64,000 nucleotides of DNA, from contig JBBCJA010000008.1 in NCBI GenBank assembly GCA_037189585.1, positions 20,491 to 84,490 on the forward strand, in the 5' to 3' direction. Origin of the DNA: JAEXNA01 sp037189585. Lineage in GTDB: Bacteria > Vulcanimicrobiota > Xenobia > Xenobiales > JADMJV01. Made by a program: the position numbers and the translations under genes. Shown piece by piece: positions 33,428 to 42,713 of this stretch (position 1 is the first letter of the stretch; each line of letters opens with the position of its first letter). The notes beneath the pieces were generated by a model. That model worked only from the letters and a program-made list of their open reading frames with translations. It was not told where the DNA came from and did not search any database.

Positions 33428-34771
33428 ATGGAATCGATCGAGGAGATGTTGTCCCGCCTGGCCTCAAGTCAGGGTGGTCAAACCGAAGGACAGGGTCAGG
33501 AGTTCACCCTGAACCCGAACAAAGTCCGGGAGGCCCTGGAGGGGCTCGTTCGAGAAGACCGACTGATCTGGTTCAAACACGTGCTCCAATGGCTCCACGA
33601 TCTCCCTCAGGAGCGTGCCCCTCTAGTTTCCGAGGAAGCTCAAGGCTTTTTCTTGCTCAACATCTATCCAGAGAAAGGCCTGGAATTCGAGCTTACCTTC
33701 AGCCGAATCCAAGAGGCGGAGTCCCAGCTGTTAGCCCCAGGCTTACTCAATAGAATAGCGCGAATTCTCGTCGAACTTGGGCCCACGGCACAGCTGCTCC
33801 ACCATGAAGAGCCCGGGACGGCGCTGTGCTCTCGAGCCGACGAACTCCAACTCGAGGTGGCTAGGGCCACCGTCCTCGAGGGGATAGGACTCCTTTTCTC
33901 ATTTCGCTCCCTCTCTCGGGTTCCCCGACTGTTCGGATACGGCCACCGTCAAGCCTTGGCCGAACTGGAAGCTCTGGCGGGCTTGCATCCCCTTCCCCCG
34001 ATCTTAGAGAAAGGTCCGCCCATCGTGGCCGACTGGCCTTTCTCACCACCCACTGGTGAGGATGACGACCGCCTCAAACAGTGGGACTGGGAAACGGTGA
34101 TCCCAGCCAAAGTCGGAGGCTTTCGCTGGACCGTCGCTTCCTGGAGTGAGGTGTTGCAAGAGGTCAGCGTCGCGGGTGAATCCTTCACCATCGTACGCCA
34201 TCCTCTGGAGGTCAAAAGAGCCTTCAGCGAGCATCCGCTGGTCGGCTGCTATCCGCCATCGGTCACTCGACAACTCGACCTATCGGATCGACCCAGCCTG
34301 TCCCATCTGAACCTTCGCGTAAAGCAGGTTTTCGGTATCTCCTGGACGGCGTCGTCCCCCAAAAAGTCCACCTTGATTCCTGTCGTCAAAGGCACTCCAG
34401 GACGTGAGATCCCCCTCGAGGACGCACCACCCGGCCTCATGGTTTTAGCTGACGCGAGTCATCTTCGAACGGACGCCACGGGTCTAGCTCTCGTTTTAGA
34501 TGATGCGACCCAAGCCTGGAAAAAAGAGCTCTCCGAGTGGGCGGTCCAACAAGCGGAACTGTATCTCCCCTACTTGGGCCAAATACCCACCATCTGGCTC
34601 AAGCGCGCCCATCGCTGGAGAGACACTCAGCACCCGCCGGGACTGCTCCAACGATTCGTCAAGAGCGCCTTCTCCGGCATATTCTCTCTTCCACCGGTGC
34701 GTAAACTCCTGACCCGTCGCGAAGCCACACTGCGAGAGTGGATCAACCGAAGGGATTCCTCGGAAGGGTAG
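33428..34771 (+). CDS. Protein of unknown function, possible divergent HSP90-like fold
   Basis: A 447-residue protein with no signal peptide. The N-terminus (FTLNPNKVREALEGLVREDR, IWFKHVLQWLHDL) has the spacing of a family of degenerate HSP90-type ATPase proteins. A later part (PPGLMVLADASHLRTDATGL) matches the same layout. The gene at 60710 has the same two elements in the same order, so they may be diverged paralogues. This assignment is weak. ATG at 33428 was chosen; a GTG 12 codons earlier is possible. It lies 16 bases before a methyltransferase gene, probably in one transcript. Confidence 0.5.
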   Translation: MESIEEMLSRLASSQGGQTEGQGQEFTLNPNKVREALEGLVREDRLIWFKHVLQWLHDLPQERAPLVSEEAQGFFLLNIYPEKGLEFELTFSRIQEAESQLLAPGLLNRIARILVELGPTAQLLHHEEPGTALCSRADELQLEVARATVLEGIGLLFSFRSLSRVPRLFGYGHRQALAELEALAGLHPLPPILEKGPPIVADWPFSPPTGEDDDRLKQWDWETVIPAKVGGFRWTVASWSEVLQEVSVAGESFTIVRHPLEVKRAFSEHPLVGCYPPSVTRQLDLSDRPSLSHLNLRVKQVFGISWTASSPKKSTLIPVVKGTPGREIPLEDAPPGLMVLADASHLRTDATGLALVLDDATQAWKKELSEWAVQQAELYLPYLGQIPTIWLKRAHRWRDTQHPPGLLQRFVKSAFSGIFSLPPVRKLLTRREATLREWINRRDSSEG

Positions 34772-34787
34772 AGCAACTCTCTTTTTT

Positions 34788-35993
34788 ATGGCAGATGACG
34801 TGACCCAATCCGTACGCGAGCTCTACGAAGCCTTCCCTTATCCCGAGCGGATGCCCGATGGGGCTTCCGACCCCTACCTGGACTTGGTGCGTGGATTCGC
34901 GGGACCAGCGCCGACCGGACGACAGGCCTTTCTGGACGCGGGCTGTGGAACCGGAGTGAATCTGTTGGGAGGAGCCACTCTCTACCCTCACTTCGACGTC
35001 TTCGGCTGCGACATCAATCGCGTGGCCCTAGCCGACATTCAAGGCGACATCGAGCGCCATCGTCTGTCCAACGCCCAGGTCCAGGAGATAGACCTGGCGG
35101 AACTGCCCGACGACTTTGGACCGACCAATGGTTTCGACGTTATCTTTTGCACCGGCGTGCTGCACCACATGTCCCATCCCGATGTCGCCCTTTCCAAGCT
35201 CGCGGCACGGCTCGCACCTCAAGGTGTGCTACGTTTGATGGTCTATAGTCGGCGAGGGCGCTCCGACCTCTATCGTTTCACCAGGGTGGCCTCGAAACTG
35301 TGGCCGGCCCACGAATGGAGCTTACCCAAACGAGTAGAGATGGCGCGCAACCTGATGGGCCAACTCGAAACCCACTATCAGCGAGGCGGAACAGTTCCCC
35401 CTCTCCTGCGGGGAACGTGGTCTGACGCCAACACGGTGGGGCCGGCGGAGTTCGCCGACCGCTATCTCCATCCCCATGACGAGCCCTACACGGTCTCATC
35501 CCTGCGCTCGCTCATCGAGGGCTCTGGACTACGGTTCTTGGACTGGTTCGAGCCTCGCGACTGGGATCTCCAGCAACTTCTTCCCGAGTTCGCCACCACA
35601 CCGGAAGCGCCTAAGACGTTCTGGGACCAGGTCGAGATTGTGGATGAACTGTTCGAGCGACCCCGCTTTGATCTGTATCTGGTGGGTCCGAAATTTAAGC
35701 CACGCCAAAGAAAAGTTACCGCGACCACACTGCTCTCGACGAATCCCCAACTCTTCTTCGAACAGGTCACCGTGCGAGGCAATCCCCTGGCCCAGGCGGG
35801 TCGGCTACGGACGGGGCCGATCGAGCCGGTCAGTCGCGACCAAGGTCGGCTCTTGACGGCTTTGGCCCGCCGCTTCGCCTGCCTTGCCGAGCTTTGCGAG
35901 GAGTGGGGAGAAAGCCTCAACACGGCTTTACTGGAACTGGCCCAAGGGTTGGTCAACCGGGGCTTTCTCTTCATTCCCCATCCCGTCGAGTGA
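34788..35993 (+). CDS. SAM-dependent methyltransferase
   Basis: A 401-residue protein. Residues 1-180 form a class I methyltransferase: VRELYEAFPYPERMPD, AFLDAGCGTGVNLLGGATLY, FGCDINRVALADIQ, FDVIFCTGVLHHMSHPD. The rest is a C-terminal region without a clear family. The ELYEAFPYP opening is common in methyltransferases with long C-terminal extensions. The substrate is unknown. It follows the preceding unknown gene by 16 bases. Confidence 0.8.
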   Translation: MADDVTQSVRELYEAFPYPERMPDGASDPYLDLVRGFAGPAPTGRQAFLDAGCGTGVNLLGGATLYPHFDVFGCDINRVALADIQGDIERHRLSNAQVQEIDLAELPDDFGPTNGFDVIFCTGVLHHMSHPDVALSKLAARLAPQGVLRLMVYSRRGRSDLYRFTRVASKLWPAHEWSLPKRVEMARNLMGQLETHYQRGGTVPPLLRGTWSDANTVGPAEFADRYLHPHDEPYTVSSLRSLIEGSGLRFLDWFEPRDWDLQQLLPEFATTPEAPKTFWDQVEIVDELFERPRFDLYLVGPKFKPRQRKVTATTLLSTNPQLFFEQVTVRGNPLAQAGRLRTGPIEPVSRDQGRLLTALARRFACLAELCEEWGESLNTALLELAQGLVNRGFLFIPHPVE

Positions 35994-36020
35994 GGCTATC
36001 TTGGGGAAGGTGACGGGATT

Positions 36021-36026
36021 TTAACA
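36021..36026 (+). promoter_or_regulatory. TTAACA element upstream of glycine-rich gene
   Basis: TTAACA in GGGATTTTAACAATCG lies 61 bases before the start at 36088, and a CCCTA/TAGGG hairpin (36049-36071) comes just before the AAGGAG. It fits the TTAACA pattern of the other glycine-rich genes. Confidence 0.3.
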
Positions 36027-36087
36027 ATCGAACTCTTGTCGCTCGGCGGCCCTAAAGAGATACTTCTAGGGCAAGGAGATTATCGAC

Positions 36088-36447
36088 ATGGCTTTTATCG
36101 GTGGATTCGGACCTAGTTTTGGATGCGGCCCGTTCGGCGGCCCCTTTATGGGTGGCGGATTTGGTGGCGGGTTTGGTTATGGACTCGGCTACGGCTGTAA
36201 TATGTTCAGCGGTGGGTTCTCCCCCTTCGGTGGATTTGGTGGCGGTTTTGGATGCGGACCGTTCGGCAATCCTTGGGGCGGTATGGCCGGAATGACCGTG
36301 GGTTCCTCGGTCGGTGGCCTTCTCGGCTTCGGACTCGGCAGCCTGACGGGCGGTTGGGGCGGTGGACTCCTTGGAGGCGTCGTCGGTCAAAGTATCGGTG
36401 GATCGCTGGGATACCTCGCGGGCTCCTTCTTGGGCTGCGGCTGGTAG
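36088..36447 (+). CDS. Very glycine-rich protein (module copy 2)
   Basis: A 119-residue protein that is about half glycine, rich in Phe and Tyr, with five cysteines spread along its length (GCGPFGGPFMGGGFGGG, then GYGCNM, then the C-terminal LGCGW). The second half alternates Gly with hydrophobic residues (GGLLGFGLGSLTGGWGGGLL), like glycine-zipper membrane-active sequences. There is no Sec signal. AAGGAG precedes the ATG. The zinc-ribbon gene starts nine bases after its stop. Function unknown. Confidence 0.7.
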   Translation: MAFIGGFGPSFGCGPFGGPFMGGGFGGGFGYGLGYGCNMFSGGFSPFGGFGGGFGCGPFGNPWGGMAGMTVGSSVGGLLGFGLGSLTGGWGGGLLGGVVGQSIGGSLGYLAGSFLGCGW

Positions 36448-36456
36448 CCCTCACGT

Positions 36457-37686
36457 TTGCACCCCTTCCCGTTGATAGAGGCCCTGTGGGCCTCACTCGA
36501 CACAGAGCGACCCTCCGGAGACGACCCGGCGAGGGTCGCTTCGGCGTTATCTCGTTTCTACACCGACTTCCAGCGAGGCTACCTTCTGGGCCGGCGAAAC
36601 CGCTGGCGCACACCGCTTTTTCAAGCTCAAGATCCCGGGATCCGCGAGAACCTCGAACAGGCCCTGGCTCTAACGAGTGAGCTCAGCCAAGGAGTTCGGC
36701 CGGACTCACCCGCCTTAGCCAAACTTCGCCAGATCGATCCCGAGATCCGTAAGGCTTTCTGGGCTTTAGAACAGGAAGAGAAAACTTTCGGTATAGCCCC
36801 CAACGAATCGCCGAAACTCATACAGTTCGACTACCTATTCGAAGGTTGGAGCCGAGGACTTTTAGGTGTCGAGCCGCTGGAAGAGTTTCTCCAGCAGTTT
36901 CTCAAGGAAGCCAATGCGACGCGGCAAGAGATCAGCACAGCTCTGCAAACCGCCAAGAATCGCGACAAGGAGTCCCAGGAGGAGAGTTCGGCCATCGACC
37001 AGGCCAGCGGTGGAACTGAACAGCTCATCAGCTCCATTGAGAACCTTCTTACCAATCTCTCTCGAGGACCAGTCGCCTGCCGTCCACTCCGAGACGCGAT
37101 TCTTTCCTCGGGGAAAACGCTGGGGCAGTCCTATCATCGCCTGGAGAAGGTCACTCCCATCACCGAGCCTTGTCCGTTCTGTGGCGGAAGCCTCTCTCTG
37201 TCGGGGCGCTGCCGAAGCTGTGGACGCCGCCTTCCTCATCTTGAAGAGATCGAAGGCAATTTCGAACCTGAAGGTCCACAATCTGATTTTCTCTCCTTGA
37301 ACCTCAGAAAAGTCGATCTAGCTCTCAAGGCGTTCGAGAGCGATCCGGACAACGAAGCGCTGTGGAAAGAGTTTCAGGACACCGTGCGGGATTTCGGCAA
37401 ACAGGTCGACGCCGGTAAGCAACACGTAGAGATGTTGGCCAACGCGCCCGACAGGCCAATCGACCCGGCCGCTCCGGAACGACTGGCCGAAGCGGAGCTC
37501 GCGGAGATCTCCGCCGCCTTTGTCACCGCTCAGCGCGCGTTGTCGGCTTTCGCCTTTCAACCCTTCCCTCCGTACGGTGACCTGCCCGAGGGTTGGCGCG
37601 AACCGCTGCTGGCCATCGAGCCACGTATGCAGGCCTTGGAGGCCAAGTGGGCGCCCCCACCGGAAGAGCCGATAGAGAGTTCGTGA
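36457..37686 (+). CDS. Helical zinc-ribbon protein (module copy 2)
   Basis: A protein of about 409 residues, mostly helical, with a zinc ribbon near residue 235 (CPFCGGSLSLSGRCRSCGRR) and a helical C-domain. The architecture matches the copies at 6159, 46252 and 49272, but the chain is shorter. The start is uncertain: a TTG at 36457, nine bases after the glycine-rich stop, with no clear ribosome binding site; translation may be coupled to the upstream gene. Cytoplasmic. Function unknown. Confidence 0.65.
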   Translation: MHPFPLIEALWASLDTERPSGDDPARVASALSRFYTDFQRGYLLGRRNRWRTPLFQAQDPGIRENLEQALALTSELSQGVRPDSPALAKLRQIDPEIRKAFWALEQEEKTFGIAPNESPKLIQFDYLFEGWSRGLLGVEPLEEFLQQFLKEANATRQEISTALQTAKNRDKESQEESSAIDQASGGTEQLISSIENLLTNLSRGPVACRPLRDAILSSGKTLGQSYHRLEKVTPITEPCPFCGGSLSLSGRCRSCGRRLPHLEEIEGNFEPEGPQSDFLSLNLRKVDLALKAFESDPDNEALWKEFQDTVRDFGKQVDAGKQHVEMLANAPDRPIDPAAPERLAEAELAEISAAFVTAQRALSAFAFQPFPPYGDLPEGWREPLLAIEPRMQALEAKWAPPPEEPIESS

Positions 37687-37712
37687 CCGTTCGGACATAA
37701 AACATCCAAGAC

Positions 37713-37749
37713 TGCAACACCGTTGCAACCCCCTCCCTGTAAGTTACAG
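37713..37749 (+). promoter_or_regulatory. Two palindromes upstream of acyl-CoA ligase
   Basis: TGCAACACCGTTGCA (37713-37727) and CTGTAAGTTACAG (37737-37749) are perfect inverted repeats placed 36-73 bases before the ATG at 37786. Their form, six-base arms with a one- or three-base centre, suits a dimeric repressor, but no regulator gene is next to them. Confidence 0.5.
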
Positions 37750-37785
37750 CTAGAGAAATTCTAGTCCTAATTCGAGGGGAATCTT

Positions 37786-39261
37786 ATGTATATCAATCGC
37801 TGGCTACCGACCCACGCCCATTTCCGTCCGAACAAGGAGGCGATCGTCTGCGCCGAGACCGGGCGTCGACTGACCTACTCGGCTCTCTACCAGGAGACTC
37901 TATCCGCGGCCAAAACCCTGCGCGAGTTGGGTGTCGAAGCCGGCGACCGGGTAGCCATTCTGGCTCAAAACGATTCCCGCTTTTTTATCCTCTTCTTCGC
38001 CGCCGCCCGTATCGGGGCTCTGCTTGTTCCGCTGAACTGGCGCCTCTCCAAAAAAGAGCAAGAGGTGATCCTGGCCGACTGCGACGCCAAGGTTTTGTAT
38101 GTGGATGGAAAGTTCGCTCCCGAAGCCGTTCCGGCCCATCCCCGGACCCTGCACCTGGACACACTGGGCCAAACTCCGGCCACTGAAGCCGAGGTACCGG
38201 AAGCCGTCGGTTTGGATGAAAACTCTCCCGTGGGGATCTTCTACACCGGTGGGACGACCGGTATCCCCAAAGGCGCGATGCTGACCCACGGAACGGTCTT
38301 CTGGAACGCTCAAAACACCATCACCGGTTGGGGTCTGTCGCCCGACGACATAGCCCCCATCTTCACCCCCCTGTTTCACATCGGGGGGATCAACGTCTTC
38401 GCCACCCCTCTTCTGTCGCTGGGTGGCACCATCGTCTTGACCGCCTCATTCGACCCCGACAAGGCGCTGGAGCTGATCGTCGAAGAGAAGTGCAGTCTGC
38501 TGTTCCTGGTTCCCACCATGTACCACATGGTCAAGGAGAGTCCGAACTTTAATCCCGACAAACTGCGCCAACTCAAGCTCATGATCTCCGGTGGCGCCGC
38601 CTGCCCCAAACCTCTTTTCGAAGCCTACTGGCAACACGGTCTCCCTCTACGTCAGGGTTACGGACTGACCGAAGCCGGACCGAACACCTTCGGCATCGAG
38701 CAGAGTCAAGCCGAGGCTCGCGTGCAGACGGTGGGTCGTCCTCTGCCCTACGTCAACGTTCGTCTGCGCAAAGCCGACGGAGAGCTCGCCACTCCCGGCG
38801 AGGTCGGAGAGATTCAGATCCGGGGCGGCCACGTGATGGCCGGATACTGGCGCCGCCCCGACGCCACCGCCGCGGTGTTCTCCGAGGACGGTTGGCTTTC
38901 CACCGGAGACCTGGCCTACTGCGACGAGGACGGCTACTACACCATCTGCGGGCGTCAGAAAGAGATGTTCATCTCGGGCGGCGAGAACGTCTTCCCCGCC
39001 GAGATCGAGGAAGTTCTGCTGGGCCATCCTCACGTCGCAGAGGTCGCCGTGGTCGGCGTGGCCGATGAGAAGTGGGGAGAGGTCGGGAGGGCCCACCTGG
39101 TGGTGCGCGAGGGCGCTCCCGAGAATCTGGGAGGTAGCCTGAAGGACTACTGCCGCGAGCGTCTGGCCGGATACAAGATCCCTAAAGAGTTTCGGGTCGA
39201 GCCGGAGCTTCCCAAAAGCGCCGCGGGCAAAGTTCTAAAAACGGAGCTAGCCAAGCTATGA
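37786..39261 (+). CDS. Long-chain acyl-CoA ligase
   Basis: A 491-residue AMP-forming enzyme that activates a carboxylic acid as an acyl adenylate and passes it to coenzyme A. Seen: the AMP-binding motif FYTGGTTGIPKGAMLTH near residue 155, LRQGYGLTEAGP, GWLSTGDLAYCDEDGYY, the hinge GRQKEMFISGGENVFP, and the catalytic lysine in PKSAAGKVLKTEL at the end. Fatty, aromatic or dicarboxylic acids are possible substrates. The stop overlaps the MFS permease start by four bases, suggesting the permease imports the acid. Confidence 0.9.
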   Translation: MYINRWLPTHAHFRPNKEAIVCAETGRRLTYSALYQETLSAAKTLRELGVEAGDRVAILAQNDSRFFILFFAAARIGALLVPLNWRLSKKEQEVILADCDAKVLYVDGKFAPEAVPAHPRTLHLDTLGQTPATEAEVPEAVGLDENSPVGIFYTGGTTGIPKGAMLTHGTVFWNAQNTITGWGLSPDDIAPIFTPLFHIGGINVFATPLLSLGGTIVLTASFDPDKALELIVEEKCSLLFLVPTMYHMVKESPNFNPDKLRQLKLMISGGAACPKPLFEAYWQHGLPLRQGYGLTEAGPNTFGIEQSQAEARVQTVGRPLPYVNVRLRKADGELATPGEVGEIQIRGGHVMAGYWRRPDATAAVFSEDGWLSTGDLAYCDEDGYYTICGRQKEMFISGGENVFPAEIEEVLLGHPHVAEVAVVGVADEKWGEVGRAHLVVREGAPENLGGSLKDYCRERLAGYKIPKEFRVEPELPKSAAGKVLKTELAKL

Positions 39262-40472
39262 GCCACACCGCCAGTTCCCGCCGTTATCTCATCGAGATTC
39301 TTCTTTTCACCACCTACCTTGTCTTCGGCATCAGCTGGCTGGCTTACGCCCAACTGATGCCCGAACTGATGGAGGTCTACAGCTTCAGTAAGGCCGAGGG
39401 GGGCTCCCTTATCTCATTCGTCTCCTTCGCCAAAGCCTTCGTTCCTCTCTTCGCTGGAGCTCTGGCGGCCCGTCTAGGCCTGAAGAACGCGATGCTGGCC
39501 GGAGCCATTTTCGCGGCCATAGCCGTGGCGGTTCCTTTTCTTCCCACCTATCAAGCCCTCTTGGTTGGTCGATTTCTTTTCGGAATGGGTGGCGCGGTGA
39601 TCGTCACCTTGATCGGACCGATCGTGATGACCTGGTTCCCTAAAGAAGAGCTTCCCGTGGTCACCGGGCTTAACAACGTCGCGGTCAACACCGGGATCAC
39701 CGTGGCCACCTTCATCACCGTGCCCGTCTCGAAAATGTTCGGCTGGCAGAATACCCTGATCGGTTTTGGCGCTCTTTGCGCGTTGATGGCTGTTCTGTGG
39801 GCCGCCCTGGGAGAAGTGGGACCCATCAAGCGCGAGGTGAGCGCCGTCGTCGCCGAAACCAAGCCGAGCATCGGTGAGATGATGCGACGTTCAGAGACCT
39901 GGTGGATAGCGCTGGCTTTCGCTGGACCTCTGTGCATCTACCTGGCCCTCAACGCATGGCTTCCAGCCCATCTGGAACAGGCTTTTGGTCTTGACCGAGC
40001 CGCGGCCGGAAAACTGACCTCGCTCTTCAACGCGGTGGGAATTCCAGTGGCTATTCTCAGCGGATGGTTGTGCAAAAAGCTCGGTCAGCGTCGGCCTCTG
40101 ATCATTGTGGCTGGACTGCTGATGCCGATCTCCTCCTGGATGCTGATCAGCTCCTCGGACGCCACCGTGCGAATCGCCGGAGCGGTCGGCCTGGGCGCCA
40201 GTCTCTTCCTCTACGTGGCGCCGCTTTTCACCATCCCGATGGAGCTGCCGGGAATGGATCCGTCCCGGGTGGCTTTGATGATGGGCTGTATTTTCTCGCT
40301 GGCCTACTGTTTGAGCACCCTCTCCCCTATCCTGACCGGCTACCTGGCCGACCAGTACGGCAGTTACGCGATGGGGCTGAAGTTCTTCAGCGCGACCTCA
40401 GTCTTGCTGGCTATCGGTGGCTACATGCTGCCAGAAACCGGTCAAGGCGGGCGGGTTATCTCCAACTCCTGA
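39258..40472 (+). CDS. MFS permease
   Basis: A 404-residue protein with twelve hydrophobic segments in two halves, a cytoplasmic central loop, and the MFS signature AARLGLKNAMLAGA in the loop after the second helix. It overlaps the acyl-CoA ligase by four bases (ATGA). The layout suggests uptake of the acid that the ligase activates. Its last 75 bases overlap the convergent MerR gene, an unusually long overlap. Confidence 0.85.
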   Translation: MSHTASSRRYLIEILLFTTYLVFGISWLAYAQLMPELMEVYSFSKAEGGSLISFVSFAKAFVPLFAGALAARLGLKNAMLAGAIFAAIAVAVPFLPTYQALLVGRFLFGMGGAVIVTLIGPIVMTWFPKEELPVVTGLNNVAVNTGITVATFITVPVSKMFGWQNTLIGFGALCALMAVLWAALGEVGPIKREVSAVVAETKPSIGEMMRRSETWWIALAFAGPLCIYLALNAWLPAHLEQAFGLDRAAAGKLTSLFNAVGIPVAILSGWLCKKLGQRRPLIIVAGLLMPISSWMLISSSDATVRIAGAVGLGASLFLYVAPLFTIPMELPGMDPSRVALMMGCIFSLAYCLSTLSPILTGYLADQYGSYAMGLKFFSATSVLLAIGGYMLPETGQGGRVISNS

Positions 40473-40871
40473 CTTGAGGATTTGCCCCAGAATTCGACGC
40501 GTATTGTCCGCGCAGTCGAGATGGCTGGGCTTTTCTTGAATACCGGCAATGATATCGAGCAAGCGCCCCTTACTCTTCGCAAGTTCGGCTTCTAAGACTT
40601 CGATATCCGAGACTTTCTTTAGAAGTACCGAGGTCAGAGCATCGTGATTCCAGTGATTGAGGCCGGATGGGAGCAATGTTCGAATCTCTTCCAAACTAAA
40701 ACCGACGTTCTGGGCCACCGTGATCAGTTCTAGCAAAACCACCGTTTCCTCAGAATAGGTGCGATAGCCGTTCGGCTTGCGCTCGACTTCCCCCAAAAGT
40801 CCCATCTCCTCATAAAAACGGATCCGCGAGCTGGTCAGGCCCGTTCGTTTTGCCAACTGCCCAATCGTCAT
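40398..40871 (-). CDS. MerR family transcriptional regulator
   Basis: A 157-residue regulator: MTIGQLAKRTGLTSSRIRFY at the N-terminus, followed by EEMGLLGEVERKPNGYRTYS (the MerR wing), then a dimerisation coiled coil. The SoxR cysteine cluster is missing; only one cysteine is near the C-terminus (HLDCADNT), so it is not an iron-sulfur SoxR. The ATG at 40871 was chosen over a GTG six codons earlier. It is divergent from the DJ-1 operon and faces a MerR-type promoter there. Confidence 0.9.
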   Translation of the reverse strand: MTIGQLAKRTGLTSSRIRFYEEMGLLGEVERKPNGYRTYSEETVVLLELITVAQNVGFSLEEIRTLLPSGLNHWNHDALTSVLLKKVSDIEVLEAELAKSKGRLLDIIAGIQEKPSHLDCADNTRRILGQILKSGVGDNPPALTGFWQHVATDSQQD

Positions 40872-40900
40872 TCGCCTAACATTCCTCACGACCAGTGGTG

Positions 40901-40931
40901 TTGACCTTCAACTTAACTTGAATGTTATGAT
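40901..40931 (+). promoter_or_regulatory. MerR-type promoter, 19-base spacer, SoxR-box-like palindrome
   Basis: TTGACC (40901-40906) and TATGAT (40926-40931) are separated by 19 bases, as in MerR-regulated promoters. The spacer TTCAACTTAACTTGAATGT holds a near-perfect palindrome (TTCAA...TTGAA) like the SoxR box. It directs transcription toward the DJ-1 operon. Confidence 0.8.
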
Positions 40932-40948
40932 GAGCTTCGGGACAAACT

Positions 40949-41659
40949 ATGAGCTCTATCCTTTCTCAGCGCATTCTGCACGTCACGACCAACGTCGCCG
41001 TTTATGCCGACGGCTCCACGCCGACGGGGCTGTGGCTGTCGGAGTTGACCCACGCGTGGGATGTGTTCGCGAACAACGGTTTTGAGCAAACCATCGTTAG
41101 TCCGAAGGGCGGTAGGACTCCGTTGGAGCCGCGAGCCTTGAAGTGGCCGCTTTTAGACTCGAGCGCTAAAGCATGGCTGGAGAGTTCCTCTAAAATGGAG
41201 CTGTTGGCCAACACTTCTCAACCCGAGACGATCGACTCAGCGAATTTTGACGTGATCTACTTCACCGGCGGTCACGCGGTGATGTGGGACTTTCCCGACG
41301 ATATAGAACTGCAACGACTGACTCGGGAGATCTACGAACGCGGAGGGATCGTGGCCTCGGTCTGTCACGGGTACTGTGGGCTGCTCAATACCAAGCTGTC
41401 GGATGGAACACTTCTCGTGGCTAACAAGCGGGTCACCGGTTTTTCTTGGATGGAAGAAATCCTGGCCGGCGTCGCTGGGAAGATGCCCTACAATGCCGAG
41501 GAAGAGATGAAAGGCCGAGGAGCGCGCTACGAAAAAGCCTGGATCCCATTCCTCAGTTACGTCACGGTCGACGGTCGGTTGGTGACCGGTCAGAACCCCG
41601 GATCGGCCACGGCGACAGCTAAAAAGATCTTGGAACGCTTACAGAAAGGTGAGAGCTGA
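40949..41659 (+). CDS. DJ-1/PfpI family protein, Hsp31-like
   Basis: A 236-residue protein of the DJ-1/PfpI superfamily: VYADGSTPTGLWLSELTHAW, then DVIYFTGGHAVMWDFP, and the nucleophile cysteine in IVASVCHGYCGLL. The E-x-x-H and P-T-G-L-W-L-S-E features match Hsp31-type members, which act as glyoxalase III, deglycase or chaperone. It leads a three-gene operon under a MerR-type promoter. Confidence 0.85.
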   Translation: MSSILSQRILHVTTNVAVYADGSTPTGLWLSELTHAWDVFANNGFEQTIVSPKGGRTPLEPRALKWPLLDSSAKAWLESSSKMELLANTSQPETIDSANFDVIYFTGGHAVMWDFPDDIELQRLTREIYERGGIVASVCHGYCGLLNTKLSDGTLLVANKRVTGFSWMEEILAGVAGKMPYNAEEEMKGRGARYEKAWIPFLSYVTVDGRLVTGQNPGSATATAKKILERLQKGES

Positions 41660-42711
41660 TGACCAGGTGGATGATCTACGGGGCCAACGGCTATACAGGT
41701 GAGTTAATCGCTCGAGAGGCGGTCAAACGCGGCCTACGACCGGTCCTTGCCGGTCGCGGTCAGAGTCAGGTCGAAGCTCTGGCTCATGAGCTCGGGCTGG
41801 AGTCCCGCGTCTTCTCTCTGACGGACCCCGAAGAGGTAGCCCGGCAACTGGCAGGTCATGCTCTTATCTTGCACTGTGCCGGTCCATTTTCTGTGACCGC
41901 GCGCCCCATGATGGAGGGCTGCTTGAGAGCTCGCGCCCACTATCTCGACATCACCGGAGAGATCTCGGTCTTCGAATTCGCGCGGTCTCTGCACGAGTCG
42001 GCCCGAGAGGTAGGAGTTGTCATCTGTCCTGGGGTCGGCTTTGATGTCATCCCCACCGACTGCGTTGCCGCGGCACTCAAAGAAGCTCTGCCCGATGCCA
42101 CTCACTTGACCTTGGGGTTTGACACCAGCAGCGCTCCTTCACCCGGCACGGCCAAGACATTGGTTGAAGGTCTCGGTCAGGGCGGTAAGATTCGCAAGAA
42201 CAAAGAGATCATCACCGTGCCTTTGGCCTACCGCGTCCGAACGATCGATTTCGGTAACGGAAGTAAACCCGCGATAACCATCCCCTGGGGAGATGTCTCC
42301 ACCGCGTACCAGACAACCGAGATTCCTAACATCGAGGTTTTCATCCCAATGTCGCACGGGCTCATCTTCATTTTCAGAGTCGCGAACTATCTTAAGCCTC
42401 TCCTCACCTCTTCCTGGCTGAAGACGGGCTTGAAGGCCTTGATCTCAAAGTTCCTCCGCGGCCCGAGCGAAGAGAACCGCGGCAACATTCCGACTTACGT
42501 CTGGGGAGAAGTCAAGAACGCGCGGGGAGAGACGAAAGTTGCCAGAGTCCGCACCGACAACGTCTACAGTTTGACTGTCAACGGGGCCTTGGCCGTCGTC
42601 GAATACCTGGGCCGGAGGCAACCCGAAGGTGGATCCTACACCCCCTCCCGATTAGTGGATTATAAGCTCGTCACGCGTCTACTTAACTCCAGCGAAATGG
42701 CGGTCACCTAA
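41659..42711 (+). CDS. Saccharopine dehydrogenase-like/trans-acting enoyl reductase
   Basis: A 350-residue oxidoreductase with a Rossmann start WMIYGANGYTGELIAREAVK and then VLAGRGQSQVEALAHELG. It fits the family grouping saccharopine dehydrogenase-like proteins and trans-acting enoyl reductases. The start overlaps the DJ-1 stop (TGATG), so the two are coupled. It probably binds NAD(P). The substrate is unknown. Confidence 0.8.
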   Translation: MTRWMIYGANGYTGELIAREAVKRGLRPVLAGRGQSQVEALAHELGLESRVFSLTDPEEVARQLAGHALILHCAGPFSVTARPMMEGCLRARAHYLDITGEISVFEFARSLHESAREVGVVICPGVGFDVIPTDCVAAALKEALPDATHLTLGFDTSSAPSPGTAKTLVEGLGQGGKIRKNKEIITVPLAYRVRTIDFGNGSKPAITIPWGDVSTAYQTTEIPNIEVFIPMSHGLIFIFRVANYLKPLLTSSWLKTGLKALISKFLRGPSEENRGNIPTYVWGEVKNARGETKVARVRTDNVYSLTVNGALAVVEYLGRRQPEGGSYTPSRLVDYKLVTRLLNSSEMAVT

Positions 42712-42713
42712 CC

